Origin: Haloarcula sp. DT43
Lineage (GTDB): Archaea; Halobacteriota; Halobacteria; Halobacteriales; Haloarculaceae
Length of the DNA: 64,000 bases
Direction: 5' to 3'
Assembly: GCF_037078405.1 (NCBI RefSeq)
Contig: NZ_JAYMGZ010000002.1
Coordinates: 434,001 to 498,000, forward strand
Numbering within the stretch: position 1 is the stretch's first letter; each line of letters starts with the position of its first letter. Positions 42,161 to 49,692 of the stretch are shown one piece after another. A program made the translations under genes and the position numbers. Below the pieces are notes generated by a model. The model was not told the DNA's origin. It did no database searches and saw nothing but the letters and a program-made list of their open reading frames with translations.

Positions 42161-43333
42161 ATGGAGACGACTGCGGCGTTTCGCGGCCTCATCTGCACGG
42201 CGTGTGGCGCAACAACCGACAGCACGGCCGACCGCTGTCCCGACTGCGGCGGGGTCCTCGTCGGCGACTACGACCTCCCGCCCCTGACGCCCGCGGCGCT
42301 ACCCGACGCGACGGGGCCGAGTCGGTACGAACCGCTGCGACCGTTCCCGCGCGACGCGACGGTGACGCTCGGCGAGGGGGCGACGCCGCTCGTCCCGGTC
42401 CCGGACCTGGCCGACGAACTCGGCGTCGACTCGGTGTACGTCAAAGACGAGGGACGCAATCCGACGGCCTCGCTGGGCGACCGCAAGCTCTCGCTGTCGG
42501 TCACCGCCGCCACGCAGCGCGGGGCCGAGCGCGTCGTGACGCCCTCGACGGGCAACGGCGCACAGGCCAGCGCCGCCTACGCGGCCCGCGCCGGCGTCGA
42601 GTCGAAGGGCTTCGTTCCCTCGCGGTGTCCGTTCCTCAACAAGGCGATGGTGAACGTCCACGGCGGCGACATGCGCGTCGTCGAGGGCCGCTACGACGAC
42701 GCTGTCTCGGCCTTCGACGAGGAACTGGCCGGGGCCGACGGGGACTGGGTTCCCGTCGCGCCCGGCCACCCCTTCCGCGTCGAGGGGGCCAAGTCCGTCG
42801 CCTTCGAGACCACCGACGACCTCGGCTGGGCGGCTCCCGACGCGGTGGTCCACCCCACCGGCCACGGCGAGACGGTCGTCGGCCTCGAACGCGGGTTCCG
42901 GGCGGCGGTCGACAGCGGCCTCGCGGACTCGGTCCCGCGAATCTACGCCGCACAGCCGGATTCAGCGGCCGCCATCGCCGACGCCGCACGCGAGGGCGAC
43001 GACGAGCCGACGACGGTCGAGCACCCCGACACCATCGTCGGCCCGCTCGAAGTCCCCGACCCCGCGGCCGGCACGGCGGCGCTGGACTCGCTGGAGCGCT
43101 CGGGCGGGGGCGGCGTGGCCGTCCCGGACAAGGACATCCTGGCCGGTGCCGTTGACGGCTGCGAGATGGGGCCGGAAACGGGCGCGACCGGCGGGACGGC
43201 CGTCGCCGGTGCGCGGGCGCTTTCCGACGACGGTGCCTTCGACGGCGACGACGTGGTCGTCCTCGTGAACCCCGTCGCCGGCAGCAAGGAGGCGGACCTG
43301 CTGCGGAGTCACCTCATGAGCCAGGGTATCTGA
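42161..43333 (+). CDS. Threonine-synthase-like PLP-fold protein without the Schiff-base lysine
   Basis: The protein has 390 residues. An N-terminal zinc ribbon (CTACG ... CPDCGG, about residues 12-31) is followed by a fold-type II PLP domain (GEGATPLVPVPDLADELGVDSVYVKDEGRNPTASLGDRKLSLS; STGNGAQASAAYAARAG). In threonine synthases the lysine binds PLP in NPTGSFKDR; here the segment is NPTASLGDRK and that position is Gly, with a Lys three residues later. Either the Lys is shifted or the enzyme has lost catalysis. Haloarchaea usually encode other threonine synthases too. The gene is divergent from the oxidoreductase gene. Confidence 0.72.
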   Translation: METTAAFRGLICTACGATTDSTADRCPDCGGVLVGDYDLPPLTPAALPDATGPSRYEPLRPFPRDATVTLGEGATPLVPVPDLADELGVDSVYVKDEGRNPTASLGDRKLSLSVTAATQRGAERVVTPSTGNGAQASAAYAARAGVESKGFVPSRCPFLNKAMVNVHGGDMRVVEGRYDDAVSAFDEELAGADGDWVPVAPGHPFRVEGAKSVAFETTDDLGWAAPDAVVHPTGHGETVVGLERGFRAAVDSGLADSVPRIYAAQPDSAAAIADAAREGDDEPTTVEHPDTIVGPLEVPDPAAGTAALDSLERSGGGGVAVPDKDILAGAVDGCEMGPETGATGGTAVAGARALSDDGAFDGDDVVVLVNPVAGSKEADLLRSHLMSQGI

Positions 43334-43416
43334 GGGCGCGGTCGGCGTGGAACCGTCGTGACACAGCACCGCACACTTCGGTGTCGTTTAGACCGTCGTG
43401 GCACAAGGATGGCCCG

Positions 43417-44430
43417 ATGCGCGCCGCAGCGTTCAGCGAACTCACTGGCCCGGACGGCGTCTCGATTGTCAACCAACCGACCCCCGACCCCGGACGCGGT
43501 GAGGCGGTGGTCTCCGTCGAGGCGTGTGCCATCAACCGCCACGACCTCTGGATTCTCGAAGGCGACTCCGCGATGGTCGACGCGGACGACCTGCCGTTCG
43601 TCACCGGCCTCGACGTCGCCGGGACCGTCGACGCCGTCGGCGAGGGCGTCACCGGCGTCGAACCCGGGGACCGCGTGGTCCTCTGCCCGAACGAGACCTG
43701 CGGGACCTGCCGCTACTGCCGGGAGGGGCCGGAGAACCTCTGTGCGAACTTCTCGCTGTACCACGGCGGCCTCGCCGAGGCGGCCCGCGTGCAGGCCGAC
43801 CGCCTCGTCGCGCTTCCCGACGGCGTGGACACGGTCGAGGCGGCCGCGCTGCCGACGGCCTACATGACCGCCTTCCACATGCTCCGGCGGGTCGAGGCCG
43901 GCCCGGGCGACCTGGTGTTCGTCCCGGGCGTCACCGGCGGCGTCGGCGTCGCGGGCGTCCAACTGGCCGATGTGCTCGGCGCTCACACCGTCGGCACCTC
44001 CTCCGCTCGGGCGAAACTGGACCGCGTCGAGTCGCTCGGCCTGGACCACGCCATCCAGAGCACCGACCCGGACGAGATTCGGGCGGCAGTCGGCGATATC
44101 GGAGCGGTCGACGGCGTGCTCAATCACCTCGGCGGCGAGTACACGCAGGTCGGCCTGGACGTGCTGCGACGCGGCGGCCGGATGGCCGTCTGTGGCCGGA
44201 CGGCCGGCGGCACGTCCGAAATCGACGTCCCCGACCTGTTCCTCGGTCACAAGCGCGTCATCGGGAGCACGATGGGAACACAGAGCGACCTGGAACGGCT
44301 CGTCGGGCTCCTCGCAGACGGCGAACTCGCCCCGGAAATCGACGCGACGTACCCGCTCGACGCGACCGGTGCGGCCTTCGCCGCGATGCAGGACCGCGAC
44401 AGCGTCGGCAAGCTCGTCGTGACGCCGTAG
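43417..44430 (+). CDS. Zinc-type alcohol dehydrogenase-like (MDR) oxidoreductase
   Basis: This 337-residue medium-chain dehydrogenase/reductase has a structural-zinc loop with four Cys (CPNETCGTCRYCREGPENLC) and the cofactor motif GVTGGVGVAGVQLA. The usual catalytic zinc ligands are changed: Cys of the GVC motif is Asn (CAINRHD) and GHE is GLD, so the catalytic site resembles quinone reductases. It likely reduces quinones, enals or aldehydes with NAD(P)H. The ATG at 43417 fits the family start (MRAAAFSELTGPDGVSI). It follows the threonine-synthase-like gene on the same strand. Confidence 0.87.
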   Translation: MRAAAFSELTGPDGVSIVNQPTPDPGRGEAVVSVEACAINRHDLWILEGDSAMVDADDLPFVTGLDVAGTVDAVGEGVTGVEPGDRVVLCPNETCGTCRYCREGPENLCANFSLYHGGLAEAARVQADRLVALPDGVDTVEAAALPTAYMTAFHMLRRVEAGPGDLVFVPGVTGGVGVAGVQLADVLGAHTVGTSSARAKLDRVESLGLDHAIQSTDPDEIRAAVGDIGAVDGVLNHLGGEYTQVGLDVLRRGGRMAVCGRTAGGTSEIDVPDLFLGHKRVIGSTMGTQSDLERLVGLLADGELAPEIDATYPLDATGAAFAAMQDRDSVGKLVVTP

Positions 44431-44507
44431 TCGCTGTCCGACCGCGCCCGAAGCTGGCGTCGGTCGGCACTTCCTGGCTGCCCTCGAAGTCCCGGCCCCA
44501 GCCGGCG

Positions 44508-45839
44508 TTACGTGTAGGCGAGCACCCGCTCGTCCGTCGGGACGACGAGCGTGCCGTCGGCGACTACCGGGGCGTAGACGCGCTCGTCGGTGGGGAAGGG
44601 AATCCGGCCGCGTTCGGTCCCGCTGTCGACGTCGAGCCGCAGGAGCGCGTCCGGCGGGTCGTCGGTCTCCGCTCGCCGGGCGTACCGGACCGCCAGGACC
44701 TCGTCTCCGACCACTATCGGCCGCGAGTAGCCGTGGAACTCGACGGGAGTCGGCTCCGGTCCGACGTTCCACAGGAGGTCGCCGGTGTCGAGACTGCGGG
44801 CCCGCAGTCGCCGAGGATAGTCGCTGTACACGTTTAGCGTGTACACGACCGCCGCCGGCGTGACCGCGCCGACCTCGAAGCCCGGGCGGGCGTACTGCGT
44901 CCCGTCGTCGCTCTCCCCACCGTCGAGGAAGTGCTCGCTCCGGACGTGCCACTCGCTCGACCCGTCCGCAAGCGACACGGCTCGCAACTCGCCCGGGAAC
45001 CGCTGAGCTACCACGTGTCCGTCGACGACGGCGACCCCGTCGCCCCCGTGGTCGGACCGCCACTGTCGGTCGCCCGAGGCGGGGTCCAGCGCGAGAACGC
45101 CGCGGTCGCGCGTCGGGAGGACGAGCCGGCCGTCGGCGACCGCGATGTCGTGCGGGCGTCCCCGGTGGACGGCGCGCCAGCACTCGACGCCGGTCCGGGC
45201 GTCGAACGCGGTGACGGCGAAGTGTGCCTCGTCGCGCGTCCGGTCCGGGGACCGGGTGACCGCGAGCAGCCGGCCGTCAGCGAGCGTCTGTGGGACGTGT
45301 GCGGAGACGGGGCCGGTCCACAACGCCTCGCCGTCGCCGAGCGAGCGGGCGGCGAACCTGGCCGACGAATCGGGCACCGCCCCCTCGACGAAGGCCGTCC
45401 CGCCAGCGGCGAAGGCGTATCCGTAGCCCGCGTCCCCGACCGGGCGACGCCAGCGCACTCGCCCGTCAGCGAGCGAGAGCGCGAGCAGGTGGCTCCGCGG
45501 GCTGGCGACCAGGAGGGCGACAACGACGCCGTCGGCGACGGCGAGCGCTCGGAGTTCGTGGAGGTCCCCGACGGGCCACGACCGCTCCCAGCGACGGTCG
45601 AGCGGCCAGTCCGGGCCGGCGCGGGCGGGGGCGTGACCGGTGTTCGCCCGGTCGTGGCGCGGAAACGACCAGTCGGTCGGACTCGTGACCAGCGGGGACG
45701 GGGCACAGTCGCGGCCGGCGAGCCAGTCGGGCGCGGCGTCTGCCGACCGGAGTCCCGCGACGTAGCTCCCGACCCCTATCGCGGTAGCGCCGACGGCCGC
45801 GAGGGCACGGCGTCGGGAAACGGAGGGCAACTCGGGCAT
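44508..45839 (-). CDS. Tat-exported PQQ-like beta-propeller protein
   Basis: The protein has 443 residues. It begins with a Tat signal (SVSRRRALAAVGATAIGVGSYVAGL). The mature part is a PQQ-binding-like (YWTD/BamB type) beta-propeller with repeats such as LLALSLADGRVRWRRPVG, VTAFDARTGVECWRAV, LALDPASGDRQWRS, RAVSLADGSSEWHV, RARSLDTGDLLWNV and LRLDVDSGTERGRI. No dehydrogenase catalytic residues are seen, so it is probably a scaffold or binding protein on the outer face. It lies downstream of the J-domain gene on the same strand, 84 bases away. Confidence 0.85.
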   Translation of the reverse strand: MPELPSVSRRRALAAVGATAIGVGSYVAGLRSADAAPDWLAGRDCAPSPLVTSPTDWSFPRHDRANTGHAPARAGPDWPLDRRWERSWPVGDLHELRALAVADGVVVALLVASPRSHLLALSLADGRVRWRRPVGDAGYGYAFAAGGTAFVEGAVPDSSARFAARSLGDGEALWTGPVSAHVPQTLADGRLLAVTRSPDRTRDEAHFAVTAFDARTGVECWRAVHRGRPHDIAVADGRLVLPTRDRGVLALDPASGDRQWRSDHGGDGVAVVDGHVVAQRFPGELRAVSLADGSSEWHVRSEHFLDGGESDDGTQYARPGFEVGAVTPAAVVYTLNVYSDYPRRLRARSLDTGDLLWNVGPEPTPVEFHGYSRPIVVGDEVLAVRYARRAETDDPPDALLRLDVDSGTERGRIPFPTDERVYAPVVADGTLVVPTDERVLAYT

Positions 45840-45923
45840 AGGCCGACTTCCAAAGAGTTCGACAAAAGCCTACTGACCGAGCGACCGCCCGGCGGGGCAC
45901 GCTCCGGGCCCGAACCCCCGCTC

Positions 45924-46547
45924 TCAGGACGCTCGCTGTGTCGAGGGCTCGGCGGCGTGCTGTTTCGCCGTCGTGTACGCCTCGCGGACGCGTTTGAACT
46001 CGGCTTCGGTCCCGCCGTGGTCGGGGTGGACCTCCTTGACGCGCTCGCGGTAGGCCGATTTCACGTCGTCGAGGGTGGCGTTCCGCGTCAGTCCCAGCTC
46101 GCCGAACGCCTGGACCGCCGGGTGGACCTGCTCTTCGGGGTCCGGACCGAGGTCGACCGTCGGCGTCTCGAAGGGCAGGCGCGCACCGAGAGCCGCCCCG
46201 GGCATCTCGTGTTCGACCAGTACCGGGACTGTCGGGGACCGCTCGATGCGGTAGTACGCCCGCGCGTCGAACGTTATCGCCACGTCGCGTTTCGGCAGGT
46301 AGAAGGCGACGTGTTGCCCCTCGACGAAGTGGTTCTCGGCGAACTGCTCGTCGATGGCGGTGAGGTACTCCCGTAGCTCCGCGCGCCGCCGCATCTCGCC
46401 GCCGTCGGTCGCCTGTCGGTTGGGCCGCTCGGCCGGAAACACGCGGTTCGCGAGGACGAACAGCCCGGCGACGACGATAGTTCCAGCGACACCAAGGACG
46501 AGTCCGAGGACCAGCCACTCCGGCACTACGCCCGGTTGTGTCTGCAC
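45924..46547 (-). CDS. Membrane-anchored J-domain protein
   Basis: This 207-residue protein has one N-terminal membrane helix (EWLVLGLVLGVAGTIVVAGLFVLANRVF). A soluble middle follows, and at the C-terminus (about 140-195) a J domain with the HPD motif (EVHPDHGGTEAEFKRVREAY). This is a DnaJ-type activator of DnaK/Hsp70 placed at the inner face of the membrane; the middle domain (HFVEGQHVAFYLPKRDVAITFDARAYYRIE) might recruit a client. It lies 59 bases downstream of the PAC2 gene and may be transcribed with the translation operon. Confidence 0.82.
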   Translation of the reverse strand: MQTQPGVVPEWLVLGLVLGVAGTIVVAGLFVLANRVFPAERPNRQATDGGEMRRRAELREYLTAIDEQFAENHFVEGQHVAFYLPKRDVAITFDARAYYRIERSPTVPVLVEHEMPGAALGARLPFETPTVDLGPDPEEQVHPAVQAFGELGLTRNATLDDVKSAYRERVKEVHPDHGGTEAEFKRVREAYTTAKQHAAEPSTQRAS

Positions 46548-46606
46548 GGGCAGTCGTTAGTGCCCCGGCGGTAAAGAAATTCTCGCTCTCCGCGAGGCTG
46601 TCCGCC

Positions 46607-47365
46607 TCAGCCGATGTATCTGAGGTCCTCGTCGGCGGGCGACGGGGAGTTCTGCTGTTCCATCTCCTGTATCTTCCGGACGACCTCCTCCATCTCGTCG
46701 GCGCGGTCCTCGAGCGAACTGTAGTCGACCTCGAACCCGATGACGTCCTGGAGGATTTCGAGGACCGCCTGTGCGCTCTTGGGGTCGACCAGGTAGCCGG
46801 AGGTCTCGCCCATGAGGCAGCCGGCCGGAACGTCGCGGCGCTTGCTCAGGCCCAGCAGCAGGCCGGAGACGCCGACGATGCCGCCGGCGGGCTCGTCCTC
46901 GCGGAAGGCGACGCCGGCGTCTTCCAGCGTTTCCTTGAAATCCTCGGTCGTCGTCGCACCGAGCACGTCGTACTCCTCGATGAGTTCGCCGGTCGGGACG
47001 CCGCCGAGGGCGAACACCCGCTGGACGCCGAACTCGTCGGCGATGTCGAGGAACGTGTCGGTCAGGCCGTAGTGGCCCTGGTTGTCCTGGGCCTGGTGGT
47101 CCCCGGAGAGCACGAGCAGGTCCTGGCCCTCGTCGGGCGTGACGGCGTAGAACTCGGCACAGGCGAGCTGTGCCTGCCCCTCGTCGATGCTGACCTGGGG
47201 CGGGAAGTGCGTCGAGTAGACGCGGCGCACGAGTTCGCTTTCGAGTTCCTCCAGCAGATGCTCGGCGGCGAGTTTGCCGACGTGGCCGACGCCGGGCAGC
47301 CCCTCGACCAGAACCGGGTCCTCGAGGTCGGGGTCCGCTACAGTCTCGATGTCGAATTCGTCCAT
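46607..47365 (-). CDS. PAC2-type proteasome assembly chaperone family protein
   Basis: This 252-residue protein starts FDIETVADPDLEDPVLVEGLPGVGHVGKLAAEHLLEEL, the signature of the PAC2/ATP-grasp-like proteasome assembly chaperone family. Further conserved parts are VLSGDHQAQDNQGHYGLTDTFLD, GGVPTGELIEEYDVLGA and LGLSKRRDVPAGCLMGETSGYLVDPKSAQAVLEIL. It ends in a coiled coil. The gene is the last of the L44e-S27e-aIF2alpha-Nop10 operon, 5 bases after nop10; this order is common in archaea. Confidence 0.9.
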   Translation of the reverse strand: MDEFDIETVADPDLEDPVLVEGLPGVGHVGKLAAEHLLEELESELVRRVYSTHFPPQVSIDEGQAQLACAEFYAVTPDEGQDLLVLSGDHQAQDNQGHYGLTDTFLDIADEFGVQRVFALGGVPTGELIEEYDVLGATTTEDFKETLEDAGVAFREDEPAGGIVGVSGLLLGLSKRRDVPAGCLMGETSGYLVDPKSAQAVLEILQDVIGFEVDYSSLEDRADEMEEVVRKIQEMEQQNSPSPADEDLRYIG

Positions 47366-47370
47366 ACGGC

Positions 47371-47553
47371 TTATTCGCGGCGGCGTCGCTTAAGAGAACG
47401 TCGATACTCGCCGTAGCTGTCTTCAGGCGAGAACGGAGCGGGTGCGCTGTTGACCGCCTCGCCTCCACAGTCCGGACAGGTCGACGCGAGCGTGTACACC
47501 GGCCGGTCGTGTTCAGATGTCCAGGCGGCACAGACGCGGATGTCCGATTTCAT
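47371..47553 (-). CDS. nop10: RNA-protein complex protein Nop10
   Basis: This 60-residue H/ACA RNP subunit is part of the Cbf5-Gar1-L7Ae pseudouridylation complex. The sequence MKSDIRVCAAWTSEHDRPVYTLASTCPDCGGEAVNSAPAPFSPEDSYGEYRRSLKRRRRE has CPDCGG of the zinc ribbon and the PFSPEDxYGxYRR motif. The first Cys pair is reduced to a single Cys (VCAAW). It lies 18 bases after aIF2alpha. Confidence 0.97.
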   Translation of the reverse strand: MKSDIRVCAAWTSEHDRPVYTLASTCPDCGGEAVNSAPAPFSPEDSYGEYRRSLKRRRRE

Positions 47554-47571
47554 CGATGTGACCGAGACCGC

Positions 47572-48372
47572 TTACTCGTCGTCTTCGCTGCGCTCGCGGT
47601 GGAACTGCCCCGCGCCGCCGTGTTGTTCGACGACCGCGGCCGCGCGGTCCGCGCTCTCTTCGAGGGCGTCCTCGGCGGTCTTGTAGTCGGGTGCCTGGAC
47701 CTGGATGCGGTACTCGGGCGAGCCGACGTAGGTCACTTCGAGTTCTATCTCGTCGGGGACCTCGCCGTTACCCTCCGCGGCCTGCAGGGCTTCCTTGATG
47801 ACGTCGACGCCGTCGCTTTCGGGACAGGACAGGTCGACGTAGCCGGTGACCTGGACGTACGGGACGGAGACGTTGTTCCGAGCCGTCTGGACGATGGCGT
47901 CGATTTCCTCCTCGGAGAGGTCGACGTCTTCGAGGGCGTCCTCGCCGTGAATCGCCGCCGACTCGAACCCGTCGTACATCGAGCCGAACTCCGCGAGCAG
48001 CTCGTTGGCGATGGCGGCGTAGGTCTCGTCGTCCAGGTCCTCGCCGAAGGCCAGCTCCATCCAGTTGTCGGCCTTCTGCTCGTTTTTCCACTCCTGAATC
48101 TTCTCCTTTCGCTGGTGGTCGTTGACGTCCTTTATCGAGAGGTCTATCTGCTGGGCGCTCTCGTCGACGTCGAGCACCTTGGCAACGACTGTCTGCCCTT
48201 CGTTGACGTGGTCGCGGACGTTCTTTATCCATCCGCTGGCGACCTCTGAGATGTGACAGAGGCCGCGCTTGCCCTCGTACTCGTCCAGGTCGACGAACAC
48301 GCCGAAGTCCTCGATCTCGTCGATTTTGCCGACGACGAGTTCGCCCGGTTCGGGCCAGCCGCTGTATTTCAT
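47572..48372 (-). CDS. eif2a: Translation initiation factor 2 subunit alpha
   Basis: This 266-residue subunit is part of the trimeric aIF2 that brings initiator Met-tRNA to the ribosome. It starts with an S1 RNA-binding domain ([58 protein letters not shown]), followed by a helical domain ([50 protein letters not shown]) and the alpha-beta C-terminal domain that binds the gamma subunit. The usual length is 265-275. It is in an operon with S27e and Nop10 (gaps of 1 and 18 bases). Confidence 0.97.
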   Translation of the reverse strand: MKYSGWPEPGELVVGKIDEIEDFGVFVDLDEYEGKRGLCHISEVASGWIKNVRDHVNEGQTVVAKVLDVDESAQQIDLSIKDVNDHQRKEKIQEWKNEQKADNWMELAFGEDLDDETYAAIANELLAEFGSMYDGFESAAIHGEDALEDVDLSEEEIDAIVQTARNNVSVPYVQVTGYVDLSCPESDGVDVIKEALQAAEGNGEVPDEIELEVTYVGSPEYRIQVQAPDYKTAEDALEESADRAAAVVEQHGGAGQFHRERSEDDE

Positions 48373-48373
48373 C

Positions 48374-48547
48374 CTATCGGGCCTCGACGACGGCGGTCAC
48401 TTCGCCTTCGATGTCGGCCTTCCCGCCGGTGGGGCGAGCGATGGTGTGGCCACAGACGGCACACGAGACCTCGCTCGCGGCCTTCTCGAAGAGGGTCTGT
48501 TCGTTCTCGCAGTCGGGGCATTCGACGGTGATGAAGCTTCCTGCCAT
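48374..48547 (-). CDS. rps27e: 30S ribosomal protein S27e
   Basis: This 57-residue zinc-ribbon ribosomal protein ([42 protein letters not shown]) has a Cys4 motif (CPDC ... CAVC). The start at [13 protein letters not shown] is 2 bases after the L44e stop. Confidence 0.97.
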   Translation of the reverse strand: MAGSFITVECPDCENEQTLFEKAASEVSCAVCGHTIARPTGGKADIEGEVTAVVEAR

Positions 48548-48549
48548 CG

Positions 48550-48828
48550 TTACTCCTGGAACTCCAGTCGGCCGGCGCGCCATCCCTCGCGGAGGTGGGC
48601 TTTCCCACACTCGCCACAGCGGTACTTGAGGTCCGTCTTCTTGGTGGGCTTGTCGCCACCCGGAACCTTCGAGAACTTCCCGTCGTTCCCGATACCGGAG
48701 TTGCGCTCGCGCTGGCGGTCGATCCACTTCATTCCCGTCTGGCGGCCGCTCCGGACTTTCTCGACCTCGTGTTCTTGGTGCTCGTTACAGTGCGGACAGT
48801 ACGTATTGAATCGTCGTGGCATCTGCAT
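48550..48828 (-). CDS. rpl44e: 50S ribosomal protein L44e
   Basis: This 92-residue ribosomal protein starts [22 protein letters not shown] with two Cys pairs (CPHC, CGEC), and resembles the H. marismortui L44e so closely that family Haloarculaceae is likely. The start is at MQMPRR; an inner Met at residue 3 is possible. A GGTTTTAAG TATA element lies upstream. It is the first gene of the operon to PAC2. Confidence 0.97.
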
Positions 48829-48940
48829 AGATATCGGCCTTACCGAGCGATTTGACGTGACCGCTTAAAACCCGTTTGGTTCGCACCTACCGTTTGCCCC
48901 CGCTTCCCGCGTCTGCTTCGCTCCGCCCGCCCGTGACACT

Positions 48941-49207
48941 CTACTGGAACCGCGCGGAAGGACCGGTCGATTCGATGCGGACCGCGCCGAACACGTCGGA
49001 CGCGTCCGTCCCGGCCACGAGTTCGAGATTCACCGCTTCGCCGGCCGAGAGCGACCCCAGTTTCGCGGCCAGTTCGTCGTCGATGTAGTCCACGACCTCG
49101 TAGGTCTCGTCGGTCTCGACGTCCCTGAGTTCCATCCGTCCCCCGTCGTCCATCGCGTTGACCACGACCGAGGCCCGCTCGCACGCCCGCTGCTGTTGTT
49201 TCAACAT
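48941..49207 (-). CDS. Conserved haloarchaeal hypothetical protein
   Basis: This 88-residue acidic protein reads MLKQQQRACERASVVVNAMDDGGRMELRDVETDETYEVVDYIDDELAAKLGSLSAGEAVNLELVAGTDASDVFGAVRIESTGPSARFQ. It has an alternating beta pattern of small beta-barrel type. I do not recognise a named family. GATTTATATATCC about 25 bases upstream on the minus strand is a good TATA box. It lies between L44e and the HAH_0734-type gene; no function can be given. Confidence 0.6.
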   Translation of the reverse strand: MLKQQQRACERASVVVNAMDDGGRMELRDVETDETYEVVDYIDDELAAKLGSLSAGEAVNLELVAGTDASDVFGAVRIESTGPSARFQ

Positions 49208-49389
49208 ACATGACTGTCGTCGATTCGGATATATAAATCTCCGCTATCAGGATGTTAAGCATCTAAACACCATTCGTAAGAATATAAGGGCATTCTAGCT
49301 ACAGGTCGGCCCGCTGCTCCTGCCAGCCCGCGTTCGGTGTCGCAGTCGCCTTCGAAGTCACTAAGTACGCTGTTGGCGAAGGAGGGCGC

Positions 49390-49662
49390 ATGAAGAAGCT
49401 CATTATCCACGGCGACCCGGGGCTCCGAAAGGGCGGCCGCATCGAGTACGACGACGAGGAGTACGAGGTGTTCTCGGTCTCGCGGCAGGGCGACTGGCAC
49501 GGCCCGGACCGGCCACAGCTGTGGTGTACCATCGGCTCGGAGGACGAGGAGGAGACGTTCAAGACACAGGAGTACATCCCGATGCACCTGGACACCGAAG
49601 ACATCGAGGCCGAAGCCGTCACCGTCCTCCGCGAGCGCGCGCCGCCGAACGCCGAGTCCTGA
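49390..49662 (+). CDS. HAH_0734 family protein
   Basis: This 90-residue protein matches, by its recognisable start MKKLIIHGDPGLRKGGRIEYDDEEYEVFSVSRQGDWHGPDRPQLWC, a small family named after a Haloarcula hispanica locus. It is probably an all-beta protein with a conserved WHGPDRPQLWCTIG motif. The function is unknown. A GGAGGGC sequence just before the ATG may serve as the ribosome-binding site. It is divergent from the preceding gene. Confidence 0.78.
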   Translation: MKKLIIHGDPGLRKGGRIEYDDEEYEVFSVSRQGDWHGPDRPQLWCTIGSEDEEETFKTQEYIPMHLDTEDIEAEAVTVLRERAPPNAES

Positions 49663-49692
49663 ACGGCCCGTCTTTTCGCCGTCCTCCCCATC

